NCBI GenBank assembly: GCA_900642245.1
Contig: CAAAJI010000937.1
Span: forward strand, 1-17,201
DNA length: 17,201 bases
DNA from: Fragilaria radians
Lineage: Eukaryota; Bacillariophyta; Fragilariophyceae; Fragilariales; Fragilariaceae
Direction of reading: 5' to 3'
How positions within the stretch are numbered: position 1 is the first letter of the stretch; each line of letters opens with the position of its first letter. A program made the translations under genes and the position numbers. The notes under the pieces were generated by a model. It had not been told where the DNA came from, ran no database searches, and worked only from the letters and a program-made list of their open reading frames with translations. Below are positions 7,939-14,432 of the stretch, piece after piece.

Positions 7939-8703
7939 ATGACCGAATCTTCATCTCAGCCGCGGACTTCAGCCACCGTCCTGCTTTTGCGGGACCAGCC
8001 ATATTTTGAAGTGCTGATGGTTAAGCGTCATCACCAGATCGATTTTGCTTCAGGAGCGCTGGTCTTTCCCGGCGGCAAAACTGATTTAGAGGACAGCAGC
8101 CCCGGTTGGGCCGAATTTGCCCGAGGCTGGGACGCGCTGGATCCCGTTCAGCGCGAGTTGCGCGTTGCTGCAATCCGAGAGGTTTTTGAAGAAGCGGGAA
8201 TTCTTCTTGCTTGCGATGAAAACGGCAAACCCTTTGATGGGGTCTGTGATCCGGCACTTCGTGCAGCCGTAGATCGCCGAGAGGTGTCGTTCCTTGAAGT
8301 AATGCAAGACTTAAATCTTCGAATTGCCTTGGATGCTCTGACTGTTTTCGCCCGTTGGATCACTCCCGTGTTGCTGCCGAAGCGCTTCGACACGTTTTTC
8401 TACGCTGTGAAAGCACCCGCTAACCAAATGGCCGCGTGCGACGGGCACGAGGCCGTTGATGCAGAATGGATTCGGCCAGCCGAAGCCCTGCGATTTTCCG
8501 AAGCAGGCACACGGACGATCATATTTCCGACCAGGATGAACTTGAAGCTTTTAAACGAAGCTGGAAGCGCTGATGACGCAATCCGGAGAGCACTCGACCG
8601 AGCACCGATGACCGTCACTCCAGAAATTATCTATCGCGACGGGACGCGTCTGCTGACGATACCGGCAGATGCTGGCTACGGCGAAATCATGGAAACGATT
8701 TAA
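7939..8703 (+). CDS. NUDIX hydrolase, NUDT19-like with an expanded Nudix box
   Basis: This 254-aa protein begins with a strand ATVLLLRD, then FEVLMVKR, which is the usual Nudix entry. The Nudix box is split. Its first half is GGKTDLE (45-51), and the second half REVFEEAG lies at 80-87, so 28 residues separate Glu51 from Arg80 where the classic GX5EX7REUXEEXGU has 7. The metal-binding EE is kept. This long insertion is typical of the NUDT19/RP2 group, whose animal members cleave CoA and acyl-CoA to phosphopantetheine and adenosine diphosphate. The substrate here is not provable. It starts at ATG 7939 with a weak GGGA site 8 nt upstream, 171 bp after the kinase gene. Confidence 0.85.
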   Translation: MTESSSQPRTSATVLLLRDQPYFEVLMVKRHHQIDFASGALVFPGGKTDLEDSSPGWAEFARGWDALDPVQRELRVAAIREVFEEAGILLACDENGKPFDGVCDPALRAAVDRREVSFLEVMQDLNLRIALDALTVFARWITPVLLPKRFDTFFYAVKAPANQMAACDGHEAVDAEWIRPAEALRFSEAGTRTIIFPTRMNLKLLNEAGSADDAIRRALDRAPMTVTPEIIYRDGTRLLTIPADAGYGEIMETI

Positions 8704-8706
8704 TCT

Positions 8707-8721
8707 GCAGCACGTTGCTGC
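8707..8721 (+). terminator. Small hairpin right after the NUDIX stop
   Basis: GCAGCA-CGT-TGCTGC is a perfect 6-bp stem with a 3-nt loop, three bases after the stop codon. There is no T run after it, so it may stabilise the 3' end and not terminate. Confidence 0.3.
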
Positions 8722-8848
8722 GCCCCTTGGAATTAAGCTCAGTGTTGCGGCGGATGCATTTACGGCGAGTTTCGAGAACTGCAAATCGCAGCCAAGCTGG
8801 GTGTTTGTCGCATTTCGTCGCGACCGGACCAAAATTCGCACACGGAGT

Positions 8849-8866
8849 AATGGCTAAGGCCATTTT
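8849..8866 (+). terminator. Weak intrinsic terminator candidate
   Basis: AATGGC-TAAG-GCCATT forms a 6-bp stem and its 3' arm runs directly into TT (CATTTT). The stem has only three G-C pairs, so this is a poor terminator. It lies 145 bp downstream of the NUDIX gene in the right orientation. Confidence 0.25.
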
Positions 8867-8892
8867 GCGGCTCTTCGGGCAGCTTCGTCCGG

Positions 8893-9060
8893 CGTCGACG
8901 CTATCCGGGGCCCGTAAAGTGAGGCCCGGGCGTGAACGATGCTCTTCGGACGGAAATTACTTGATCTAACGAATGCCCAACACACTCGCGGAATATTTTA
9001 GCAGCTGAGGATCGGAAGTGATGGGGTTCAGATTCCTGCCAAGGTCCGCGCCTCGAATGC
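8893..9060. repeat. Diverged direct repeat, copy A
   Basis: This block aligns with copy B (9228-9404). Shared anchors, in the same order, include GTCGA, CCCGTAAAGT, CGATGCT, CTAACGA-TGCCC, GATCGGAAGTGA and GTTCAG. The copies differ by many substitutions and several small gaps. The best-conserved stretch covers the last third. One single-base gap near the AAATAT core (minus strand) shifts the frame relative to copy B, as expected of decayed coding sequence. Confidence 0.6.
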
Positions 9061-9227
9061 GGAAATGCGGCCTCGCCACGCGTCTTAATCACTCCCGACG
9101 ATGCGTCGAGACGGGCCATCGAGCTGGGCCAAGGCAAACTTCGTGCCTGCAAGCGGCCCAGCCGGGGCTAGACTCCATTTGCGGGAGGCGTGCAACTTCC
9201 GCCTCAAGGCGCACGATGACTTTTTCG

Positions 9228-9404
9228 GTCGAATATCCTGGACCCGTAAAGTTGGGCACCGAGCGAGCGATGCTTTTCCGGAAAACAGGATTAGCCGGCC
9301 TAACGATTGCCCGACATACCTGCGAAAATATTTCCCCCGCCGACGATCGGAAGTGACGCGGATAAGTTCAGTGCCAACAAGGGCCCATCCTTTCGACTGG
9401 AGCG
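9228..9404. repeat. Diverged direct repeat, copy B
   Basis: This is the second copy of the block at 8893-9060, about 335 bp to its right. The minus strand has a 111-codon frame across it (9420 down to 9085) that copy A keeps only with a frameshift. I do not recognise the peptide. The element could be a duplicated gene fragment or an interspersed repeat. Confidence 0.6.
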
Positions 9405-9479
9405 CCACGAGTGTCGTCATGGCGGAGATCCGGTCTTACGCTAGGCACGAGTGGACGTTGTAAAATTTCCCGCGATCGG

Positions 9480-9514
9480 TTACACTTGTGTATCGCAAAC
9501 TAGCTTACACTTGT
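9480..9514. promoter_or_regulatory. Two TTACACTTGT boxes, one extended to a palindrome
   Basis: TTACACTTGT occurs at 9480-9489 and again at 9505-9514, 25 bp start to start. The left copy extends to TACAC-TT-GTGTA (9481-9492), a near-perfect palindrome such as TetR- or GntR-type repressors bind. TTGACC overlaps the end of the right box and could be a -35 element (+), but no gene starts downstream on that strand. Confidence 0.35.
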
Positions 9515-9589
9515 TGACCCTTACGAGAATTGCGGCATTGTATTTACTGGATTTTTTGAACCGGCGGCCCTTCCCGTAGGGGTCACCAT

Positions 9590-10852
9590 TCACAGTCTCG
9601 ACCACGCGACCACCAGCGTCGCCGCCAGCACGAGGGTGCTCGCGCCCAAAGCGATCGCCGCGCTTGCGCCCTTTCCCCGCGCATAGGCCAATGTAACCCC
9701 GATCTTGACCGCCATATTGGCCACCACGGTCCCACCGATTGCGATTGCCGCCAGCGCGCTTCCGATCGCCGCCTCCGGCATTCCGCCCGCCGTGACGATC
9801 GACGCGTCGACATCCATTGATCCCATCAGGAACAGCAAGAGAGCAATGCCCTGCTCGCCGAATTGACCCTGCGCCCAGCGCGCCGCGACCGCGGCCACCG
9901 CCACGAACAGCAGGAAGGTCAGCGCCGGAAGCAGTGCAATCGGATTGCCCGGTGGAGCGCTGTCCTTGCTCGCCGGCGCCCTGCGATAGAGCCACCAGCC
10001 GGCCAGCCACGCGACGATCAGCGCCGGCGCGATGATCAGCGCCAGCGGAACGAGCATGCGGTTGGCCAACAGTGCGACCAGCAGCAGCACCCGCAGATAC
10101 ATTACCGCACTTGCCAGCGCGATTCCGGCTGGCTCCGCTCCGCCCGCTTCCTTGGTCCCAAGCCGCTGGGCGAGCGACTGGGTCACCGCGGTCGAACTAT
10201 ACGCCCCGCCGATCAGCGCAGTGGCGATGGTCCCATGGCGCGCGCCAAAGATGCGGTTGGCGATGTATCCGACGAACGAGAAGCCGGTGACGAGCACCAC
10301 CACCCACCACAATTTGAACGGGTTCCACGCGCCATAAGGGCCGAACGCCTCGTTCGGCAGGAACGGCAATACGCCGAGGGAGATCACCGCAAACCGCGCC
10401 AGCGATTTGATGTCGCGCTCGTCCAGCCGGTCCACAAACCCGTGCAGCTCGCTGCGCAGTGCCAGGATAAGTACCACGATCGCGACCGCGGCCAGCGCCA
10501 GCCCGATCAGCCCCATCCCCGCCAAATAGGCGATGCCGAGCGTCGCGATCGCCGCTACCGGGCTGGTTGCATCGCCCTTGGCGGTCAGCCGCGGCGCATA
10601 GGCGATGGCCAGCATTCCGATCGCCCCGAGCAACATCACCGCCCCGGCAAGGCCCTGCCCCATCGACCCGAGCAGACCGGCGATCCCGCCCGCCAGCCCG
10701 AGCAGGGAGAAGGTCCGCACCCCGGCCACCCGCCGTCCATCGGGCTGATCCTTCAGCTTGAACCCGCGTTCGAGCCCGACCAGGATCCCGACGATCAGCC
10801 CAACCCCGACCCTCAGCCCATGCTGCGCCCACAGGTCGAGGGCTTCGATCAC
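9590..10852 (-). CDS. MgtC/SapB-DUF4010 family membrane protein
   Basis: This 420-aa, very hydrophobic protein has about 11-13 predicted membrane segments. The N-terminal part is MgtC-like (HGLRVGVGLIVGILVGLERG, then AGVRTFSLLGL, the family's conserved Arg-Thr phrase). The rest fits DUF4010, with conserved VISLGVLPFLPNEAFGPYGAWNP and GGAYSSTAVTQSL. The function of DUF4010 proteins is unknown. I set the start at GTG 10852 because it overlaps the hydrolase stop as GTGA and puts the first helix at the N-terminus; the frame is open further upstream, but only inside the hydrolase gene. The tight coupling makes it the last gene of the formaldehyde operon, which is unexpected for this family. Confidence 0.85.
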   Translation of the reverse strand: MIEALDLWAQHGLRVGVGLIVGILVGLERGFKLKDQPDGRRVAGVRTFSLLGLAGGIAGLLGSMGQGLAGAVMLLGAIGMLAIAYAPRLTAKGDATSPVAAIATLGIAYLAGMGLIGLALAAVAIVVLILALRSELHGFVDRLDERDIKSLARFAVISLGVLPFLPNEAFGPYGAWNPFKLWWVVVLVTGFSFVGYIANRIFGARHGTIATALIGGAYSSTAVTQSLAQRLGTKEAGGAEPAGIALASAVMYLRVLLLVALLANRMLVPLALIIAPALIVAWLAGWWLYRRAPASKDSAPPGNPIALLPALTFLLFVAVAAVAARWAQGQFGEQGIALLLFLMGSMDVDASIVTAGGMPEAAIGSALAAIAIGGTVVANMAVKIGVTLAYARGKGASAAIALGASTLVLAATLVVAWSRL

Positions 10853-11688
10853 GTCAGCCGCTCGGCATGCCACGCGACATGGTCGGCCATGAAGGTCGAG
10901 ATGAAATAATAGCTGTGATCGTATCCCGCGTGCCGCCTGAGCGTGAGCGGAATGCCAGCCGCCGCGCACGCAGCCTCGAGCAGTTCGGGCTTCAATTCTT
11001 TCTCCAGGAACGGGTCGGCGTCGCCGATATCGACCAGCAGTTCGGCCACCCGCGCCCCGCCCTCGATCGCCGCTACGGCATCATGCCGACGCCACGTCGC
11101 GCGGTCCTCGCCGAGATAATGCTTGAGCGCCTTTCGCCCCCACGGAACCGCGCCGGGCGCGACGATTGGCGAAAACGCGCTTACCGACCGGAACCGCCCC
11201 GGCAGCCCAAGCGCCAGCGTCAGCGCGCCATGCCCGCCCATCGAATGGCCGGTGATCGACTGCCGCGCCATGTCCGCCGGGAATTGCTCCCCGACCAATG
11301 CCGGCAACTCATCGGCAAGATAGCTCCACATGTTGAAATGCCGGTTCCACGGCGCCTCGGTCGCATCGACATAGAAACCCGCGCCCTGCCCGAAGTCCCA
11401 CAGCCCGTCGGGATCGTCCGGAACGTCCTCGCCCCGCGGCGAAGTATCCGGCGCGACGAAGATGATGCCCGCCCGCGCGCAGGCGGCGCGATACTCGCCC
11501 TTCTCGGTGACATTGGCGTGGGTGCAGGTCAGCCCCGACAAATACCACAGCACCGGCAGTTTTGCGCCCGGCGCATGGTCGGGCACGAACGCCGAAAACA
11601 CCATGTCGGTGGTCGTCGCCGCGGACGAATGGCGATAGACGCCCTGCGTCCCGCCATGGCTGCGGACCTCGCTGACCGTCTCGATCAT
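10849..11688 (-). CDS. fghA: S-formylglutathione hydrolase
   Basis: This 279-aa alpha/beta hydrolase of the esterase D family hydrolyses S-formylglutathione to formate and glutathione in the cytosol, the second step of glutathione-dependent formaldehyde oxidation. The nucleophile elbow is GHSMGGHGAL with Ser149. The charge-relay Asp is in GDADPF (223 or 225), and His258 is in GYDHSYYFI. LPVLWYLSGLTC near 44-55 and the SPRGEDVPDDP and WNRHFNMWSY phrases are family hallmarks. ATG 11688 overlaps the VOC gene stop as ATGA, which fixes the start. Its length matches the family's roughly 280 aa. The dehydrogenase that makes its substrate is two genes upstream. Confidence 0.96.
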   Translation of the reverse strand: MIETVSEVRSHGGTQGVYRHSSAATTTDMVFSAFVPDHAPGAKLPVLWYLSGLTCTHANVTEKGEYRAACARAGIIFVAPDTSPRGEDVPDDPDGLWDFGQGAGFYVDATEAPWNRHFNMWSYLADELPALVGEQFPADMARQSITGHSMGGHGALTLALGLPGRFRSVSAFSPIVAPGAVPWGRKALKHYLGEDRATWRRHDAVAAIEGGARVAELLVDIGDADPFLEKELKPELLEAACAAAGIPLTLRRHAGYDHSYYFISTFMADHVAWHAERLT

Positions 11689-12074
11689 GCGTCGTTCGGA
11701 AGCCGGTGCATGGCGCAGATCTTGTTGCCCGACGGATCGCGCAGATAGGCGAGGTAGAGGTTGACCCCGCTGCCCGAACGTACCCCCGGCGGATCCTCGA
11801 TCGCGGTGCCGCCGGCCGCGACCCCGGCCCGCTCCCACTCCTGCGCCTGCTCGGGGCTGTCGACCGCGAAGCCGATCGTCGATCCATTGCCGCAGGTCGC
11901 CGGCTGGCCGTCGATCGGGGGCGTGACCAAGAACACCCCGCCATTGTTGACATAGACCAGCCGCCCCCGCGGATCGACCCGCCCAGCGCGTCCACCGATC
12001 GCGGTGAACACCGCGTCGTAAAATCGCTTCGACGCGTCCAGGTCATTCGATCCGACCATCACATGGCTGTACAT
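11685..12074 (-). CDS. VOC (glyoxalase/bleomycin-resistance fold) protein
   Basis: This 129-aa protein has the vicinal-oxygen-chelate pattern. MYSHVMVGSNDLDASKRFYD starts the first beta-alpha-beta-beta-beta unit, and the second ends in the typical YLRDPSGNKI (110-119). His4 is at the usual first metal-ligand position; the others are not certain. The start is firm: AAGGGAG lies about 6 nt upstream of ATG 12074. It sits 11 bp after the dehydrogenase stop and overlaps the hydrolase start. That position between the two formaldehyde enzymes suggests a role with a glutathione adduct, for example helping form or isomerise a thiohemiacetal. This is inference from context; no activity is assigned. Confidence 0.88.
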   Translation of the reverse strand: MYSHVMVGSNDLDASKRFYDAVFTAIGGRAGRVDPRGRLVYVNNGGVFLVTPPIDGQPATCGNGSTIGFAVDSPEQAQEWERAGVAAGGTAIEDPPGVRSGSGVNLYLAYLRDPSGNKICAMHRLPNDA

Positions 12075-12085
12075 CACGTGCTCCC

Positions 12086-13198
12086 TTAGAAAACCACTAC
12101 CGCGCGGATGCTCTCCCCCGCGTGCATCAATTCGAACCCCCGGTTGATCTCGTCGAGCTTCAGCACATGGGTGATCATCGGGTCGATCTCGATCCGCCCG
12201 TTCATGTACATGTCGACAATCCCCGGCACGTCGCTGCGGCCCTTGGCGCCGCCGAACGCCGTCCCGCGCCAGTTGCGGCCCGTCACCAGCTGGAACGGCC
12301 GCGTCGCAATTTCCTTGCCCGCCTCGGCCACGCCGATGATGATCGACGTCCCCCAGCCGCGATGGCAGCACTCGAGCGCCGTCCGCATCACCTCGGTATT
12401 GCCGGTCGCGTCAAAGCTGTAATCGGCCCCGCCATCGGTCAGCTCGACGATCCGGGCCACGATCTCGTCGCGGCTCATGCCCTTCGAGTTGAGGAAATCG
12501 GTCATCCCGAACTTGGTGCCCCATTCCTCCCGATCCGGATTGATATCGACGCCAACGATCCGGTTCGCTCCAACCAGCCGCGCCCCCTGGATGACGTTGA
12601 GCCCGATCCCGCCGAGCCCGAACACCACCACATTGTCACCCGGCTGCACATTGGCCGTCTTGGTCACCGCGCCGATCCCAGTGGTCACCCCGCAACCGAT
12701 GTAGCAGCTCGACTGGAACGGTGCGTCGGTGCGGATCTTGGCGACCGCAATCTCGGGCAAAACGGTGAAATTCGAGAAGGTCGAGCAGCCCATGTAGTGG
12801 TGAAGCATCTGGCCTTTGTAGCTGAAGCGGCTGGTCCCGTCGGGCATCAGGCCCTTGCCCTGCGTCGCGCGGATCGCGGTGCACAGGTTCGACTTGCCCG
12901 ACAGGCAGGTTTTACACTTGCCGCATTCCGGCGTGTACAGCGGAATGACATGGTCGCCGACCGCGACCGAGGTCACGCCCGCGCCAATCTCGCGCACGAT
13001 GCCAGCGCCCTCATGCCCGAGGATCGACGGAAACAGCCCCTCGCTGTCCAGCCCGTCCAAGGTGTAGGCGTCGGTATGGCAAATGCCCGTCGCCATGATC
13101 TCGACCAGCACCTCGCCCGCGCGTGGCCCCTCCAGGTCGACCTCGACGATCTCCAGCGGACGCTTGGCCTCGAACGCAACGGCGGCACGGCTCTTCAT
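12086..13198 (-). CDS. frmA: S-(hydroxymethyl)glutathione dehydrogenase (class III alcohol dehydrogenase)
   Basis: This 370-aa zinc-dependent medium-chain dehydrogenase oxidises S-hydroxymethylglutathione with NAD+ to S-formylglutathione and can also reduce S-nitrosoglutathione. The catalytic zinc ligands are Cys40 (GICHTDAYT), His62 (GHEGAG) and Cys169 (IGCGVTTG). The structural zinc is held by Cys92, 95, 98 and 106. The nucleotide fold is GLGGIG at 194-199, with Asp218 for NAD. The length is typical of the class. ATG 13198 is preceded by GAGGAGAG about 8 nt away. It is the first gene of the leftward operon, with a leader of about 90 nt that holds two hairpins. The name frmA is used for the enzyme type; adhC or flhA would be equal synonyms. 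Confidence 0.97.
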   Translation of the reverse strand: MKSRAAVAFEAKRPLEIVEVDLEGPRAGEVLVEIMATGICHTDAYTLDGLDSEGLFPSILGHEGAGIVREIGAGVTSVAVGDHVIPLYTPECGKCKTCLSGKSNLCTAIRATQGKGLMPDGTSRFSYKGQMLHHYMGCSTFSNFTVLPEIAVAKIRTDAPFQSSCYIGCGVTTGIGAVTKTANVQPGDNVVVFGLGGIGLNVIQGARLVGANRIVGVDINPDREEWGTKFGMTDFLNSKGMSRDEIVARIVELTDGGADYSFDATGNTEVMRTALECCHRGWGTSIIIGVAEAGKEIATRPFQLVTGRNWRGTAFGGAKGRSDVPGIVDMYMNGRIEIDPMITHVLKLDEINRGFELMHAGESIRAVVVF

Positions 13199-13220
13199 CG
13201 ATCAGCTCTCCTCGCCGCCC

Positions 13221-13241
13221 CGCTTGCCATGACCGCAAGCG
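13221..13241 (-). promoter_or_regulatory. Hairpin in the dehydrogenase leader, near the ribosome site
   Basis: CGCTTGC at 13221-13227 pairs perfectly with GCAAGCG at 13235-13241 across a 7-nt loop. In the leftward mRNA this stem ends 22 nt before the start codon, just ahead of the ribosome site, so it could tune translation or bind a regulator. Confidence 0.35.
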
Positions 13242-13254
13242 CCCGCCAACCCCC

Positions 13255-13280
13255 GGCAATCGCAGTCCCCGGGCGATGCC
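13255..13280 (-). promoter_or_regulatory. Second hairpin in the dehydrogenase leader
   Basis: GGCAATCGC (13255-13263) pairs with GCGATGCC (13273-13280) with one bulged base, around a 9-nt loop. Together with the hairpin at 13221-13241 it gives a structured leader. No riboswitch class is recognised. Confidence 0.3.
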
Positions 13281-13294
13281 GAGGCCATGGCAAC

Positions 13295-13300
13295 ATCATA
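13295..13300 (-). promoter_or_regulatory. Possible -10 element of the formaldehyde operon
   Basis: On the minus strand this reads TATGAT, one base from the sigma-70 consensus TATAAT. A matching -35 is not evident at 16-18 bp. It would give a leader of roughly 90 nt. Confidence 0.3.
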
Positions 13301-13334
13301 TGCGCGACGTACGCGAACGCGGCCCCACGTGGCC

Positions 13335-13799
13335 TCAGTTGCAGTCGCCGACCCTTTTGATGGTCAGGCGGCTCTCGGTGGTGATTTCTTCGCGCTTGTC
13401 CTCCGACCCCATCTCCGGGGCGTAGTTCACGATCGTGGCGTTGATCGAAAGCGAGTCCTCCATCACGCTGCCCTCGTAGGTCGTGGTCCAGCCTGCAGTC
13501 GGATCGATCTCACAGCTGATCGTCCCATGGATCGCATTGCCGACCCGCTCGTCGGCTTTGTGTGGACAACCCTCCTCGAGGAAGGCGTAATATTTCTTGA
13601 TGACTTGATTCACGTTCTCGGCGTCGCTCCCGGAGAAACATATCTGTTCTTTCGCCTTGCCGAAGGAGCCGACCTTGACCGAATACATTCCCGACTTCAG
13701 CGCGACCGGCGTCTCCGTCGCAGGATTGGAGCACCCTGACGATCCGATAAGCGCAAGCGCGCAAACCACGGCGGAGTAAGGTTGGCGAAAGAGATCCAC
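13335..13799 (-). CDS. Putative lipoprotein resembling DUF3617
   Basis: This is a 154-aa exported protein. Its N-terminus has a hydrophobic stretch (10-19) ending SSGC at Cys23, a slightly atypical lipobox, since Ser at -3 is less usual. The mature part has SGMYSVKV near the start and ISCEIDPTAGWTTTYEGSVMEDSL later, the order and spacing I associate with DUF3617 periplasmic proteins. Cys54, 78, 96 and 153 could make two disulfides. The start is GTG 13799, supported by AGGAG 7 nt upstream. It is on the same strand as the formaldehyde operon but 136 bp away, so it is probably separate. Its function is unknown. Confidence 0.72.
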   Translation of the reverse strand: MDLFRQPYSAVVCALALIGSSGCSNPATETPVALKSGMYSVKVGSFGKAKEQICFSGSDAENVNQVIKKYYAFLEEGCPHKADERVGNAIHGTISCEIDPTAGWTTTYEGSVMEDSLSINATIVNYAPEMGSEDKREEITTESRLTIKRVGDCN

Positions 13800-13954
13800 G
13801 GTGATGCTCCTGGTGATGGTGACCGTTGACTATCTCTGTGAAGCAAAGGAATTCTTAAGGTCGCCCGAAGGAAGCAGGGCGCGTGATCGCGACCGGACAC
13901 GAAGCGCGCCGGCTCCATTTCGGGGGATGAGCGGATAGGCGTTGGAGACATGGG
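13800..13954. promoter_or_regulatory. Divergent intergenic region
   Basis: These 155 bp separate the DUF3617-like gene (-) from the small membrane protein (+), so both promoters should be here. For the minus strand, TTAAGA and GATAGT about 18 bp apart are weak candidates around 13831-13860. TTGACT at 13826-13831 is a plausible plus-strand -35, but no good -10 follows. Confidence 0.35.
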
Positions 13955-14359
13955 GTGAGCCGGGATAGGTGGTTCGGTATTGCGGGAACGGTCGCTGTCC
14001 TCTGGGCGGCGGCGCACGCAGCCCTCTATTTCGATAAGGGCGGGCCGCTTGGGCCTAGCCGGGCAGAATTGCCGACATCGATCACGGTATTTTTCGCGAT
14101 GGCTGTCGTCGCTGGTGTAGTGGGCGGAATTGCCTTGGCGTTCAGGCGTCGCTGGGCCGCGTCTCTGCTATGGATTTCGTGGCTTGGCGTCCTCATCGAT
14201 GGTGCCTGGGCGCCTGCCCTGTACGGCCATTTCATTCAGCGCGGTCCCATCGATCTCGGGCTTGCGACGATGTTCGCTGCCCTCGCGCAATGGAACACTG
14301 GGCGGATGAAGTTTCGCATTTCAGGGAAGGCGGGCAGCGCTTACCCGAACAAGAGTTGA
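13955..14359 (+). CDS. Small four-helix membrane protein of unknown function
   Basis: This 134-aa protein has four hydrophobic segments at about 7-25, 42-62, 68-86 and 98-113, and a short basic tail (GRMKFRISGK). Trp, Ala and Gly are frequent. I do not recognise a family with confidence. The start is GTG 13955, preceded by GGAG 7 nt upstream; the nearby ATG at 13950 is in another frame and meets a stop at once. The real stop is TGA at 14357-14359. It is followed by a structured 73-bp gap and the SDR operon on the same strand, so it may share that transcript, but nothing ties it to fatty-acid or aromatic metabolism. Confidence 0.72.
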   Translation: MSRDRWFGIAGTVAVLWAAAHAALYFDKGGPLGPSRAELPTSITVFFAMAVVAGVVGGIALAFRRRWAASLLWISWLGVLIDGAWAPALYGHFIQRGPIDLGLATMFAALAQWNTGRMKFRISGKAGSAYPNKS

Positions 14360-14416
14360 GCCGTGTTCGGGGCTAGCTTGCCACCCGGCAGCCCATCGGC
14401 CAAGCTTGGACACGGC
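14360..14416 (+). promoter_or_regulatory. Structured leader before the SDR operon
   Basis: GCCGTGT at 14360-14366 is the exact reverse complement of ACACGGC at 14410-14416. Inside lie GGGC...TGCC-ACCC-GGCAGCCC (about 14370-14394), which can fold as two stacked 4-bp stems, and the 10-bp palindrome CCAAGCTTGG (14400-14409). The fold closes just before the SDR ribosome site. It could be an attenuator, a protein site or a cloverleaf-like leader; there is no T run. Confidence 0.35.
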
Positions 14417-14432
14417 TGCAAGGGGACGCGAT

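Larger units (their letters stand above)
8704..9589. other. Gene-poor 886-bp stretch with repeats and lower GC
   Basis: No open frame here has a recognised domain or a convincing start. It contains a small hairpin after the NUDIX stop, a possible weak terminator, two copies of a diverged repeat, and two operator-like boxes (listed separately). It separates the moderate-GC left part from the GC-rich right part and may be decayed coding DNA. Confidence 0.6.

Noticed and set aside
9085..9420. Minus-strand 111-codon frame across repeat copy B
   Set aside because: It has no recognised domain and only a weak ribosome site, and its homologous stretch in copy A is frameshifted. It is kept as part of the repeat only.
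9400..9600. tRNA gene or attachment site at the composition boundary
   Set aside because: No cloverleaf, CCA end or flanking direct repeat typical of integration was found.
9863..10909. Plus-strand frame of 348 codons opposite the MgtC/DUF4010 gene
   Set aside because: Its protein is mostly Arg, Gln, Pro and Asp without hydrophobic core or motif; this is the usual antisense shadow of a membrane-protein gene.
12122..13360. Long plus-strand open frame (412 codons) opposite the dehydrogenase gene
   Set aside because: It is the mirror of a high-GC gene, rich in Arg, His, Pro and Asp with no domain, while the minus strand encodes an unmistakable class III alcohol dehydrogenase.
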